From assembly GCA_023458555.1 (NCBI GenBank), contig JAEWYS010000001.1:434001-498000 (forward strand): DNA of 64,000 nt. Direction: 5' to 3'. The position numbers and the translations under genes are program-made. The notes below the pieces were generated by a model, which was not told the origin of the DNA, ran no database searches, and saw only the letters and a program-made list of their open reading frames with translations. The DNA comes from Bacteroidota bacterium (GTDB lineage Bacteria; Bacteroidota; Bacteroidia; Cytophagales; Cytophagaceae). Position 1 is the first letter of the stretch; every line of letters starts with the position of its first letter. Shown here piece after piece: positions 41,419-49,532 of this stretch.

Positions 41419-41832
41419 ATGGCAACGATTAATCCTTATCTAAATTTTGATGGTACGGCAGAAAAAGCATTCAAATTCTATCAGTCCATATTCGGCGGAG
41501 AACTTTATATACAGAAAATGAAAGATGTTCCCGGATTTGATAACGAAAAGGAAAAAGACAGAGTAATGCATGTTTCATTGCCGATCGGAGATAATATGCT
41601 GATGGCCTCTGATATTCTTAAGTCTGAGGGGCATGAGCTTACTATAGGCAATCATAGCTATATCTCTTTTTCTCCGGATAGCAGAGAAGAAGCAGATAAG
41701 GTTTTTAAAGCTCTTTCTGAAGGCGGAGATGTCGAGATGCCTATGGATGATATGTTTTGGGGAGATTATTTTGGATCGCTGGTGGATAAGTTTGGTATCC
41801 GCTGGATGATCAACTATAATTCCAAGAAATAA
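41419..41832 (+). CDS. PhnB-like VOC protein
   Basis: 137 residues. TINPYLNFDGTAEKAFKFYQ and FGGELYIQKMKDVPG mark the PhnB/glyoxalase subfamily; WGDYFGSLVDKFGIRWMIN is the C-terminal signature. Function of the family is largely unknown. Separated from the preceding VOC gene by 34 bp. Confidence 0.9.
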   Translation: MATINPYLNFDGTAEKAFKFYQSIFGGELYIQKMKDVPGFDNEKEKDRVMHVSLPIGDNMLMASDILKSEGHELTIGNHSYISFSPDSREEADKVFKALSEGGDVEMPMDDMFWGDYFGSLVDKFGIRWMINYNSKK

Positions 41833-41845
41833 AAATATTCTGACA

Positions 41846-42310
41846 ATGCAAACTCTGCAATTTAAAGTTTCTGTTGGCGCACCTGTACGTGATGTATACA
41901 GAATTATGCTGGACAAAGATGATTATAGAAAATGGTCCTCAGAGTTTAATCCGACTTCTTATTATGAAGGTTCCTGGAAGAAGGGAGACAAGATCCTCTT
42001 CGTCGGGTTAAACTCTGAAGGTAAAAGAGAGGGAATGGTTAGCAAAATCAAGGAAAACATTCCTGAAAAGTTTGTATCAATCGAGCACCTTGGGCTGATT
42101 GATGGTGATAAGGAGATTATAGATGGGCCGGAGGTTAGAGAATGGGCCGGAGCTAAGGAGAATTATACGTTTGAAGAGCAGGAGCAAAATTCAACAATAG
42201 TCACAGTTGACCTGGATGGTACTTTTAATGATGAATTTAAAGCTTACTTTGAAGATGCGTGGCCGCGTGCGCTAAGAAAACTTAAAGAAATCTGCGAACG
42301 GAAATCCTGA
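41846..42310 (+). CDS. SRPBCC/AHSA1-like protein
   Basis: 154 residues. The pattern VSVGAPVRDVYRIMLDKDDYRKW and the C-terminal FKAYFEDAWPRALRKLKEI match START-like SRPBCC proteins that bind hydrophobic ligands. It lies 13 bp after the PhnB-like gene, so the three form an operon. Similar VOC + SRPBCC groupings in Bacteroidota are uncharacterised. Confidence 0.88.
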   Translation: MQTLQFKVSVGAPVRDVYRIMLDKDDYRKWSSEFNPTSYYEGSWKKGDKILFVGLNSEGKREGMVSKIKENIPEKFVSIEHLGLIDGDKEIIDGPEVREWAGAKENYTFEEQEQNSTIVTVDLDGTFNDEFKAYFEDAWPRALRKLKEICERKS

Positions 42311-42334
42311 GTATATCCGGGTTGAAATAAATAG

Positions 42335-42360
42335 AAGTCTGTTAGCAGCAGACTTTTATT
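42335..42360 (+). terminator. Probable terminator of the VOC/SRPBCC operon
   Basis: AAGTCTG at 42335-42341 and CAGACTT at 42349-42355 form a stem with a 7-nt loop followed by T-rich DNA. Confidence 0.6.
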
Positions 42361-42395
42361 TATTGTTTGCTGTAAATACCATGAGGAAAAGCTTT

Positions 42396-42791
42396 TTAGC
42401 CTACTTTGGCGAGGCAATCCAGCAGCTTTTCCTGGGTAAGTGGCTTATTAACCATTTCGAAATCTCCCAGGGCGCTTATTTTTTCGATATCACTGTTATG
42501 TCTGCTTGTGGTCAGAATAACGATTTTTGATTTGTGGGCGAGTGGTAAGTGCTCAAAAGCCTCTATAAAGTCAAAACCGTCCATTACAGGCATGTTTATG
42601 TCAAGAAAGATGAGCTCGGGACATTGTTTTGTATCATATAGGCAGGTTTCTTTGAGATATGTCATGCCTTCATGACCATTCATCAGAACTTTGATATTAT
42701 TGGCAATGTCCATTTTTTTTATAATTCGTTCAGTCAGGAAGTTATTTATAAAATCATCGTCAACGATCAATACAGTGTTTAGTTTTTCCAT
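42396..42791 (-). CDS. Single-domain response regulator
   Basis: 131 residues from the ATG at 42791. Receiver only: acidic pair in LIVDDDF, phospho-acceptor Asp64 in FLDINMPVMDG, conserved Thr/Ser in ILTTSRH, and Lys in VNKPLTQEK. The upstream frame start at 42830 falls near or before the predicted mRNA start, supporting 42791. No kinase adjacent, although the multi-PAS kinase at 44.4 kb is the nearest candidate. Confidence 0.92.
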   Translation of the reverse strand: MEKLNTVLIVDDDFINNFLTERIIKKMDIANNIKVLMNGHEGMTYLKETCLYDTKQCPELIFLDINMPVMDGFDFIEAFEHLPLAHKSKIVILTTSRHNSDIEKISALGDFEMVNKPLTQEKLLDCLAKVG

Positions 42792-42827
42792 TGGCTTAAG
42801 TTGTGATGTAAAGCGACTTAAAATCGA

Positions 42828-42860
42828 CAAAAGTACTCAATAAAAAACCTTCCGGAACAA
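42828..42860 (-). promoter_or_regulatory. Response regulator promoter (Bacteroidota type)
   Basis: On the minus strand, TTG (42860-42858), 22 nt, TACTTTTG (42835-42828), a TAnnTTTG match. The predicted transcription start is near 42821, giving a leader of about 30 nt. Confidence 0.6.
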
Positions 42861-43136
42861 GAATGTATTTAGTTGAAAATCTCATTGCTTGTCATTATGA
42901 TATAACTAAGCTATGTTTTTATTTGTTTTTAAATTGTATTTTATTTTAAAAAAATAACATTATTTCGCTCTCTGGTTTGGCTTAAATATTGATATCAAGG
43001 GAAGTATGATTTTGGTGTCATTAATGGCAATTGTCCGTTTTTTCCGGAATGAAATGGGAAAATTACCGAAATTTACCGAAGGGAAACAATTAAAATACAC
43101 ACTCTGTTAATATGAAAAGACAAACAAGATAAGAAT
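42861..43136. other. AT-rich divergent intergenic stretch
   Basis: No supported gene. A short tandem repeat TTACCGAAA/TTTACCGAAG lies at about 43063-43081. It separates the response regulator from the basic miniprotein. Confidence 0.4.
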
Positions 43137-43370
43137 ATGACAGTGTTTGGAAAGTTAATGAAAAAGAAAGCTGTAAGAGCAGGTATACCTATGCTGGGAG
43201 CGTGGGCAGTTCGCAAAGCTTTGACCCGTGGAATGGAGCGATTCAACAATAAGAAGTCAAAAAAGAAGAAAAAAGGAGTAGTAGGCAAAGCGCTGGTCTG
43301 GGGAGTCTCTACGGGCGCCGCTGCTGGTATTATCCGGTACTGGGTACGCAAAAAAGCTTACGGGAATTAA
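43137..43370 (+). CDS. Small very basic protein with a C-terminal membrane helix
   Basis: 77 residues, strongly basic (KKSKKKKKG). The C-terminal part (VWGVSTGAAAGIIRYWV) could span or embed in the membrane, or bind nucleic acids or anionic lipid. Small DUF4235-like proteins in Bacteroidota look similar; function unknown. A strong terminator follows directly. Confidence 0.65.
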   Translation: MTVFGKLMKKKAVRAGIPMLGAWAVRKALTRGMERFNNKKSKKKKKGVVGKALVWGVSTGAAAGIIRYWVRKKAYGN

Positions 43371-43396
43371 AAAAAGCCTCCATTGAGGCTTTTTTT
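43369..43396. terminator. Bidirectional terminator
   Basis: A 12-bp stem, 43369-43380 with 43385-43396, 4-nt loop; A and T tracts on both sides. The stop of the minus-strand substrate-binding-protein gene lies within its arm, so it serves both genes. Confidence 0.85.
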
Positions 43397-44261
43397 ATTG
43401 CAAGGTGCTAAAAGGGCAAATAAGCTCCGCTACTTTTGGTATTTCCGGGATTAGCTGCAAGCTATGTAAAGTTTCGGTAACAAGGTTAATATCTTTTTCA
43501 GGGATAGCAAGCGAGTAATTCCATTCCGTAATAGCAAGCCATTCCTGTACATCTGCGACTTTCAGGTCGTATCGCCGGGCAATCTGTTCTGAAGTTGACT
43601 GATCGGCCTTAACTTTTCGGGATGCTGCCGATATAATTTCAGCAATTGTTTTTACATATTCCTGATGCTCCTGTAGAAATGATGTGCGTGCAACTAACAC
43701 AAAACATGGCCAGGGAGTCGGGCGGGAACCGAGGTATTTGAAATATCCGTTCTCCACAAATGGTTTGGTGGTAAATTTTTCCCAGAAAAAAATGTCTGTT
43801 TCTTTTTGCCGGAAAGACTCGATTGCACCTGGTAAGTTGTTGACAGTTTTAAATTTTAATTCTTTTGTGTCCCAGCCTCTCAACCGGGCATCTACGTAAG
43901 CCATAAGATGAGAGCCTGATCCGTAACGGCTGATGGCATAGGTTTTATCCTTTATGTCTTCAACATTGTTTAAAGCACTACCCGGAGCCGTATGAATACC
44001 CCAGATAAGCGGAGATTCAACATAAATCTTGACAATTTTGAAATATTGTGAATGTGCCAGTTCTTTTATGGCCCCTTCTGTTAACAAAAGAGCCATTTCA
44101 AGGTTATTGTTTTTTAGCTCCTGGCACATGGCACCGGTTCCTGTACTAAAATCAGACCATTCGATCTGAATGTTCTTTTCCAGGAAAAGACCGTTTTCAA
44201 TAGCGACATGCCATGGAAAATTAAAATGTTCCGGAACACCGCCAATACGTACTTGTATCAT
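43395..44261 (-). CDS. Cytoplasmic ABC-type substrate-binding-like protein (NMT1/THI5-like)
   Basis: 288 residues. The fold matches periplasmic binding proteins for nitrate/sulfonate/thiamine precursors (Ca3427-like): GGVPEHFNFPWHVAIENGLFL, YGSGSHLMAYVDARLRG, then DIFFWEKF. But it has no signal peptide and no permease or ATPase neighbour. It may bind a small molecule in the cytoplasm as sensor, chaperone or scavenger. ATG at 44261. Confidence 0.75.
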   Translation of the reverse strand: MIQVRIGGVPEHFNFPWHVAIENGLFLEKNIQIEWSDFSTGTGAMCQELKNNNLEMALLLTEGAIKELAHSQYFKIVKIYVESPLIWGIHTAPGSALNNVEDIKDKTYAISRYGSGSHLMAYVDARLRGWDTKELKFKTVNNLPGAIESFRQKETDIFFWEKFTTKPFVENGYFKYLGSRPTPWPCFVLVARTSFLQEHQEYVKTIAEIISAASRKVKADQSTSEQIARRYDLKVADVQEWLAITEWNYSLAIPEKDINLVTETLHSLQLIPEIPKVAELICPFSTLQ

Positions 44262-44424
44262 TTTGAGTAGAGCTGAATAACGTAATATTTGAGACTAGTT
44301 TCTATAGGTTTTTTCTGACAGAAGAGTCAGCCGATCCTCTAAGTTATTAAATTGGTTTTTTAGCTGCCAGCTTGTATAGCTTTTATTTTTAAATTATATT
44401 TCAGCATATTAGAATGAGATAGTT

Positions 44425-47181
44425 ATGGAAAATATATTATCTGTTTTCAGCGCTGATGTATTGAGGTCATATATTTCATACATCATTGCCGAAGAAAACA
44501 AGGTGGTAGCAGAGAAATATATTAACTATTCCGGAGATTTTTTCGGTATTCACTCAGCAAGCATAAAATCAGGTGATTCTCAGAAAGAATTAGCAAAGCT
44601 GTATTCCTGCTTTGGAGGGAAGTACTCCCTCAATGAGGTAATAATTGCAATAAAAAATGAATTTAATGTAGTATCAGATTTCGAATCAGGAGATCTTACT
44701 TTTTATAAAGTGCTGAAGGTATTTCAGAAGATTTTTTTTGACCTGATTGAGCGCTATACCAGCTCTCTGACTGAGCAGTTGGATCTGCAGAAAATACTTT
44801 TTCATTTTTTCAATGGTCTGGATATGGAGTTTACTGCAGCTGCCACGGGAGTAATATCAAAGGTTCAGGAGGAAAGGAAGCTGGCAGAAAGCCTTTTCAG
44901 AAACAGTATAGACGGAATTCTTGTGTATGACAGCAATCTTGTCATCAGTGAATTTAATCCGGCTCTGGAGAATCTGACCGGCTTAAGCCGGGAGGAGGTA
45001 ATCGGGCAGAAAGTTGATCTGGTAATGCCTCATTTGTGTGATAGCGGTGAGATCCGTTTTTATCAGCAGGTGCTGAAAGGGCTAAGCCTTATGGTGCCGG
45101 AAGTAAGTTACACCATACCTGTTTCAGGTAAAGAAGGATATTATAATTCGAGCTATACTCCGATTCTTACTTCAGACGGATCGGTTTCGGGAGGTATGGT
45201 CGTGTTTCATGAAATTACCAGAAGAAAAAAGATTGAAGAAAAGCTGCGCCAGCAGAAACAGTTTTCGGAAAACCTGATCAATAATTCAATAGATGGTGTG
45301 TTTGCATTCAATAAATCTTTTAAATGTACTGCATGGAATCCCCAAATGGAGCTGATGACCGGAATTATGAAGGCAAAGGCTCTGGGGAGCTACGTAGAAG
45401 AGATTATCGATAACAACCCTGAATTTCAGATGGAGGCATTAAAGAAAGTCCTTGATGGTGAAATTATCTATCTGGAAGAGTTTCAGTTTCTCCGTAATAA
45501 TCAAAAATTTGAAGTGTTTATAATGCCGGTATATAATCCGGATAAGTCCATTACGGGTGGTTTGGTGATTGTTCATAATATTACAGAGCGAACCAAAGCA
45601 GAAGAAGCCCTTAGAGAACTTAGCGAATCATTGAAGCATACGGTTGAGGGTATTGCGCTGATTAATACGGACGGAAAATTTATTTCTGCGAATAAGGCGG
45701 TGGGCAAGCTGGTTGATCTGACTACCAGCGAGCTACAGGATAAATGCTGGAAAGATTTGCTTGCCCCGGAAGATCTTGAACTTGCAACCCGTGCTTTTGA
45801 TCAGGTAAAGACTGAAAGCAGCGCTTCCTTTGAAGCCCGGTTGCAAAGCAAGGAGCTGTCGGGTATTTATGTAGAAATAACTGTGGTTCCATACCAGGAT
45901 AAGTTTGGTGACCTGAAAGGATATCATCTTTTTTTCAGAGATATTACAGAAAGAAAGCTTGTCGAAAATCGTCTAAAGCGTAGTGAAGCGCTATTGATTG
46001 AAGCACAGGAGCTTGCCAGGCTTGGTAGTTTTGAGTATGATCCGATAGAAAGTAAAATGGTATGGTCTGATGAGGTCTTTCGTATTTTCGGATTGAAGCC
46101 GAAAGAAATAAAACCTGATTTGGAGGCTTTTTATTCCCTGCTTTCCGAAGATGCCAGAGAAATTATGACTTCGACATGGAATAAAGTAATGACTACCTAT
46201 AAGCCGTCTAACTTCGAGCATAAGATCAAGGTTCCGGGTAAATTGACTAAGGTAGTGTACGGGCATGCCAAGCCAGTCATAAATACAAAGGGCAAAATCG
46301 TAAAGATTACCGGTTATATACAGGATATTACTGAAAGAAAGGAAGCTGAAAAGATACTGAAAGAGGCATACGAGGAGTTGAAACAGGCAGAAGAAAACCT
46401 GGTCAGGATCAATACCCGTCTTGAAAACAGGGTCAGACAACGAACAGAGGAACTATCGAATAAAAATGAGGAACTGCGGATCAAGAATGAAGAGCTTCTC
46501 AAAATCAATTCAGATCTCGACAACTTTGTTTATACGGCATCTCATGATCTGAAATCTCCCATTTCCAATATTGAAGGACTAATCAATACGCTTTCCGATG
46601 AATTAAAAAGCTCAGACAATAATGAATATGATTATTTAATAGAGATGATCAATATTTCCATCAATAAGTTTAAGACTACGATTAAGGATCTGACGGAAAT
46701 AACCAAGATTCAAAAAGATATGGGAGAGGATATCAGTCAGATCTCCATCGAAGAGCTTATTGATGAAGTAAAGTATGACATAAGGCATTTGCTGGACCAG
46801 GAAGGGGTAGATTTTAAAACGGACCTGAAATTGCTGAATGTCCGTTTCTCAAGGAAAAATTTACGAAGCATACTGTATAATCTGATCAGCAATGCCATAA
46901 AGTATCGTTCCGGAGAACGAACGCCGGTTGTGCATGTATCTTCTGAAAAACTAAAGGATTATGTGCTTATTAAGGTAAGGGATAATGGCCTGGGTCTGGA
47001 ATTGCAGCAGAAAGATAAAATTTTCAGGATGTTCAAACGTATGCACACACATGTTGAGGGTACGGGTATTGGCTTATATATAGTAAAGCGTATTATTGAA
47101 AACTCCGGAGGAAAGATTGAAGTGGAGAGCGAGGTTGGCAAAGGAACGGAGTTTAGCGTTTTTCTCAAGACCCGTGACTAG
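44425..47181 (+). CDS. Multi-PAS hybrid-free histidine kinase
   Basis: 918 residues, soluble. Residues 1-150 are an N-terminal helical domain of unclear type, perhaps RsbR-N-like. Four PAS domains follow at about 155-270, 285-390, 400-510 and 525-640, each ending with the ITERK/ITRRK linker. The DHp helix has the autophosphorylated His707 in TASHDLKSPISN. The catalytic ATPase has N-box NLISNAIKYRSGE, G1 RDNGLG, and G2 GTGIGLYIVKRIIE. No membrane span or receiver. Targets are unknown; nearby single-domain receivers are candidates. Confidence 0.93.
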   Translation: MENILSVFSADVLRSYISYIIAEENKVVAEKYINYSGDFFGIHSASIKSGDSQKELAKLYSCFGGKYSLNEVIIAIKNEFNVVSDFESGDLTFYKVLKVFQKIFFDLIERYTSSLTEQLDLQKILFHFFNGLDMEFTAAATGVISKVQEERKLAESLFRNSIDGILVYDSNLVISEFNPALENLTGLSREEVIGQKVDLVMPHLCDSGEIRFYQQVLKGLSLMVPEVSYTIPVSGKEGYYNSSYTPILTSDGSVSGGMVVFHEITRRKKIEEKLRQQKQFSENLINNSIDGVFAFNKSFKCTAWNPQMELMTGIMKAKALGSYVEEIIDNNPEFQMEALKKVLDGEIIYLEEFQFLRNNQKFEVFIMPVYNPDKSITGGLVIVHNITERTKAEEALRELSESLKHTVEGIALINTDGKFISANKAVGKLVDLTTSELQDKCWKDLLAPEDLELATRAFDQVKTESSASFEARLQSKELSGIYVEITVVPYQDKFGDLKGYHLFFRDITERKLVENRLKRSEALLIEAQELARLGSFEYDPIESKMVWSDEVFRIFGLKPKEIKPDLEAFYSLLSEDAREIMTSTWNKVMTTYKPSNFEHKIKVPGKLTKVVYGHAKPVINTKGKIVKITGYIQDITERKEAEKILKEAYEELKQAEENLVRINTRLENRVRQRTEELSNKNEELRIKNEELLKINSDLDNFVYTASHDLKSPISNIEGLINTLSDELKSSDNNEYDYLIEMINISINKFKTTIKDLTEITKIQKDMGEDISQISIEELIDEVKYDIRHLLDQEGVDFKTDLKLLNVRFSRKNLRSILYNLISNAIKYRSGERTPVVHVSSEKLKDYVLIKVRDNGLGLELQQKDKIFRMFKRMHTHVEGTGIGLYIVKRIIENSGGKIEVESEVGKGTEFSVFLKTRD

Positions 47182-47314
47182 TTTTCTCTTAAAATGAATG
47201 AATCACCGGAACCAGGCTATGTCGTGTCATAAACTTTTCTGCTTATGACAAGTCTGTTGAGGAATAACTTAGGTATTATTGGCAATTTCTTTATTTTTGC
47301 CTGAGTTTGATGCT

Positions 47315-48415
47315 ATGAAAAAGAAAGTATTGTTTATAGACAGGGATGGCACGATTATAGTCGAGCCTCCGATTGACAAGCAGGTTGATTCGCTCGAGAA
47401 ACTCGAATTTCTGCCTAAAGCAATCTCGGCTATCCGGGAACTGGTTTTAAAGACCGATTATGAATTGGTAATGGTTACTAATCAGGATGGTCTTGGTACA
47501 TCTTCTTTTCCGGAAGATACTTTCTGGCCTGCTCATAATAAAATGTTGTCGATCCTGTCCGGAGAAGGAATTATTTTCTCCAATATCCATATAGACAGAT
47601 CATTTGAACATGAAAAACTACCGACCCGTAAACCGGGAACAGCAATGTTGACGGAGTATTTTTCAGAAAAGTATGATCTGGCAAACAGCTATGTTATCGG
47701 TGATCGCCTGACTGATGTGCAGCTGGCAAAAAATCTTGGAGCCAAATCCATACTGATAGCAGATCAGCCAAATGAAGAAGCTGCTTTTACTTCTGATGAC
47801 TGGGCGGAAATAGCGGATTTTCTGACCGCCGGACGGCGTGAGGCTTCATTACGGAGAAAAACAAAAGAAACGGATGTACAGATTGAACTGAATCTGGATG
47901 GTACCGGAAAAACTGACATCTCGACCGGGCTGCATTTCTTTGATCATATGCTGGAGCAGCTTGGCAGGCATTCCGGAGCTGATCTTCGCATTAAAGTGGC
48001 TGGTGATCTTCATATTGATGAGCATCATACGATTGAAGATACCGGATTGGCCCTTGGTGAGGCTTTTCTTAAAGCACTGGGGGATAAAATGGGAATAGAG
48101 CGCTATGGGTTTCTGCTGCCTATGGACGATGCATTGGCTCAGGTAGCTATTGATTTCAGTGGCAGAAGCTGGCTGGTCTGGGATGCAGAGTTTAAGAGAG
48201 AAAAAATCGGAGATATGCCAACTGAGATGTTTTATCATTTCTTCAAGTCATTCTCCGATACTGCCAGATGTAATCTGAATATCAGTGTTTCCGGAGACAA
48301 TGAGCATCATAAAATCGAGGCTATATTTAAAGCCCTGGCAAAATCCATAAAGATGGCAATCAGAAAGGATCGTTTTAATCCATATCAGTTGCCAAGCACC
48401 AAGGGCGTTTTATAA
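47315..48415 (+). CDS. hisB: Bifunctional histidinol-phosphatase/imidazoleglycerol-phosphate dehydratase (HisB)
   Basis: 366 residues from the ATG at 47315 (an upstream TTG at 47279 is unlikely). N-terminal HAD phosphatase domain (FIDRDGTIIVEPP; YVIGDRLTDVQLA), residues 1-165; C-terminal IGPD domain (DISTGLHFFDHMLEQLGRHSG; DEHHTIEDTGLALG; GDNEHHKIEAIFKALAKSIK). Carries two steps of histidine synthesis. It is far from hisG-hisD (about 44.5 kb) but on the same strand. A TATTTTTG -7-like element at 47292-47299 precedes it. Followed by a PorP/SprF gene after 30 bp. Confidence 0.95.
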   Translation: MKKKVLFIDRDGTIIVEPPIDKQVDSLEKLEFLPKAISAIRELVLKTDYELVMVTNQDGLGTSSFPEDTFWPAHNKMLSILSGEGIIFSNIHIDRSFEHEKLPTRKPGTAMLTEYFSEKYDLANSYVIGDRLTDVQLAKNLGAKSILIADQPNEEAAFTSDDWAEIADFLTAGRREASLRRKTKETDVQIELNLDGTGKTDISTGLHFFDHMLEQLGRHSGADLRIKVAGDLHIDEHHTIEDTGLALGEAFLKALGDKMGIERYGFLLPMDDALAQVAIDFSGRSWLVWDAEFKREKIGDMPTEMFYHFFKSFSDTARCNLNISVSGDNEHHKIEAIFKALAKSIKMAIRKDRFNPYQLPSTKGVL

Positions 48416-48445
48416 ACGCACAATCAGGATTAGGAAAATAAGTAA

Positions 48446-49456
48446 ATGAAAAAACGTTATTTCTTATATAGTTACCTCATGTTATGCAGCTTCCTGGGTT
48501 TTTCACAGGATTTGCAATACAGTCAGTATTATAATGCGCCTTTATTTCTTAATCCTGCATTTACCGGTACGGCAGATAATTCCAGGGCAGTTGTAAATTA
48601 TCGTAAGCAATGGCCGGGACTGAGCAATCCGTTTCAGTCTTATTCACTTTCTATTGATCATCTGATTGAACCAGCTAATGCAGGTGTGGGGCTGGTAGTA
48701 AGAAGAGATGAGCAGGGAGCTTCGAATCTGGCAGCTACAGAAATCGGACTGATTGGATCCTATCTGCTTTCCCTTAACTCAACGCTTGTTTTTGTGCCGG
48801 CGATTCAGGCATCCTGGGTAAGCAGAAGCCTGAACTACCGGACACTTATATTTGAAGACCAGTTTGATCTTGGTGATCCTACTTATATTGCACCAACCAA
48901 TGAAGGGCTGGTATACTCAAACCGTACGAACTATCTTGATTTATCGGCAGGTGGAGTTTTGTATTCTGAAGATTACTGGCTGGGAGTCTCATTGAATCAT
49001 ATGAACAGGCCCGACCAGGCATTTCTGACAAATACGACTGATCGCTTACCGGTTAAAGCTACCTTTAATGCCGGATATAAGTTTTACTTTGAAAAACCGG
49101 GTAGAGGAAAAAAGGAAAAAAGTGTGATTCCTACATTTTTGTATAAAACACAGGGTCGTTTTGACCAGCTTGATATAGGTGTATATGGTATTTATGCTCC
49201 GATTACTGTCGGATTATGGTATCGTGGCATACCGGTCAAACCTGCAGTAGACGGGCGCATTAATAATGACGCGTTGGTCCTGATGGCTGGTGTGCATTAC
49301 AAGCGAATGCTGATCGCATACAGCTATGATTTTACTATTTCTCCATTAAGAAAATATACCGGTGGCGCCCACGAAATTTCTTTGGTTGTTGAATGGAAAG
49401 CTCCATACAAAACGAAGAAAAAGGGCAGGCCAATTCCTTGCCCCAAATTTTACTAA
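48446..49456 (+). CDS. PorP/SprF-family type IX secretion membrane protein
   Basis: 336 residues. Signal peptide (SYLMLCSFLGFSQ), then the family start DLQYSQYYNAPLFLNPAFTGT and the N-terminal repeats. Predicted outer-membrane beta barrel, ending at FTISPLRKYTGGAHEISL. PorP/SprF proteins associate with the type IX system and gliding; the adhesin partner (SprB-like) is not in this window. Could be a specific paralogue for one secreted cargo. Downstream of hisB by 30 bp. Confidence 0.92.
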   Translation: MKKRYFLYSYLMLCSFLGFSQDLQYSQYYNAPLFLNPAFTGTADNSRAVVNYRKQWPGLSNPFQSYSLSIDHLIEPANAGVGLVVRRDEQGASNLAATEIGLIGSYLLSLNSTLVFVPAIQASWVSRSLNYRTLIFEDQFDLGDPTYIAPTNEGLVYSNRTNYLDLSAGGVLYSEDYWLGVSLNHMNRPDQAFLTNTTDRLPVKATFNAGYKFYFEKPGRGKKEKSVIPTFLYKTQGRFDQLDIGVYGIYAPITVGLWYRGIPVKPAVDGRINNDALVLMAGVHYKRMLIAYSYDFTISPLRKYTGGAHEISLVVEWKAPYKTKKKGRPIPCPKFY

Positions 49457-49532
49457 TTTTACTGTAGTTTGTTGTTGAAATAAGAGTTGTCTGAATTAAT
49501 ATACTCTTTAAGAAACAGTTCTTCCTTGCCAG

